NCBI GenBank assembly: GCA_018062515.1
Contig: JAGOSC010000003.1
Location: forward strand, 17,474 to 81,473
Direction: 5' to 3'
From: Candidatus Omnitrophota bacterium
Lineage (GTDB): Bacteria > Omnitrophota > Gorgyraeia > Zapsychrales > Zapsychraceae
Length of the DNA stretch: 64,000 nucleotides
Position numbering within the stretch: the stretch's first letter is position 1
Below: more model-generated notes on this DNA
Database searches by the model: none
The model's input: the letters and a program-made list of their open reading frames with translations, nothing else
What the model was told of the DNA's origin: nothing
The DNA's letters: not shown here

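Noticed and set aside
63626..63628. TTG as the start of the giant gene
   Set aside because: The frame continues without stop to the window edge and the upstream codons encode plausible helical protein.
16832..63764. Many plus-strand and alternative-frame ORFs of 60-170 codons across the giant gene
   Set aside because: They are antisense or out-of-frame shadows of well-supported domains, with no Shine-Dalgarno pattern or recognisable motifs.
15977..64000. Assembly artefact joining several genes
   Set aside because: No frame break, N-run or abrupt composition change is visible, and linkers and TM segments connect modules smoothly. Reads would still be needed for proof.

Overview
The window looks like part of a moderately AT-rich genome of a Gram-negative-type bacterium, most likely of candidate phylum Omnitrophota (former OP3). 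The main reason is an uninterrupted minus-strand reading frame of at least 48 kb (15977 to beyond 64000, at least 16,007 codons). It is packed with carbohydrate-active, peptidoglycan-active and membrane modules. From memory, genes encoding proteins of more than 10,000 residues are a published hallmark of Omnitrophota. A secretin, a type IV pilin and TPR-rich membrane proteins fit an outer-membrane-bearing organism. The phylum is an inference, not something the sequence proves.

Left part (1-15823), ordinary genes. A tight minus-strand cluster runs MerR-like regulator > secretin > N-acetylmuramoyl-L-alanine amidase > glutamate racemase (murI) > queD > queC (cut by the left edge). Four of the five junctions are overlaps or gaps of 10 bases or less, and the MerR/secretin pair overlaps by 41. 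It is divergent from a plus-strand pair: a small membrane-anchored Cys-motif protein and a stand-alone response-regulator receiver. A second minus-strand operon runs TPR/GT-C membrane protein > RsmB/NOP2-type methyltransferase > CPBP protease with TPR tail. Then come a type IV pilin-like gene and a secreted coiled-coil/TPR protein preceded by a 30-codon ORF with a perfect Shine-Dalgarno. On the plus strand, mutS and mutL overlap and encode mismatch repair; MutL keeps the endonuclease motif.

Right part (15977-64000), one giant gene. Read from N- to C-terminus (right to left) it carries: a coiled coil; a SecA/SF2-like ATPase; a long helical region; a signal/TM segment and Pro-rich linkers; Val-rich tandem repeats of about 100 residues; TM segments; an M15-like peptidase; an SLT-type lytic transglycosylase; an alpha/alpha-toroid-like region; a degenerate M23-like fold; a long beta-strand-rich repeat region; a multi-pass membrane glucan synthase resembling family GT48 (fungal FKS / plant callose synthase); a DUF218/YdcF-like domain; a RelA/SpoT-like HD-synthetase-TGS-ACT module; more TM segments; a GH13 amylase; a GH77 4-alpha-glucanotransferase; a CBM48-GH13 branching enzyme; a PLP fold-type II domain; a second SecA/SF2-like ATPase; a beta-rich region; three copies of a ~98-residue repeat; and a beta/Pro-rich tail. 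The design suggests an envelope-anchored machine for glucan synthesis or processing and peptidoglycan cutting.

The most unusual signal is a family of 12 hairpin-forming elements of 70-88 bp, all inside the giant gene. All share a central core (GATTGGGGAATCG plus ACTAAAGTT on the coding strand) but have different, internally complementary stems. The core is read in two different reading frames in different copies (seven as ...IGES..., five as ...WGI...), yet the ORF stays open every time. The copies sit at junctions between enzymatic modules, next to TM segments, with a seven-copy cluster at 34.6-35.3 kb. This points to a nucleotide-level element spreading within, or shaping, a giant mosaic gene.
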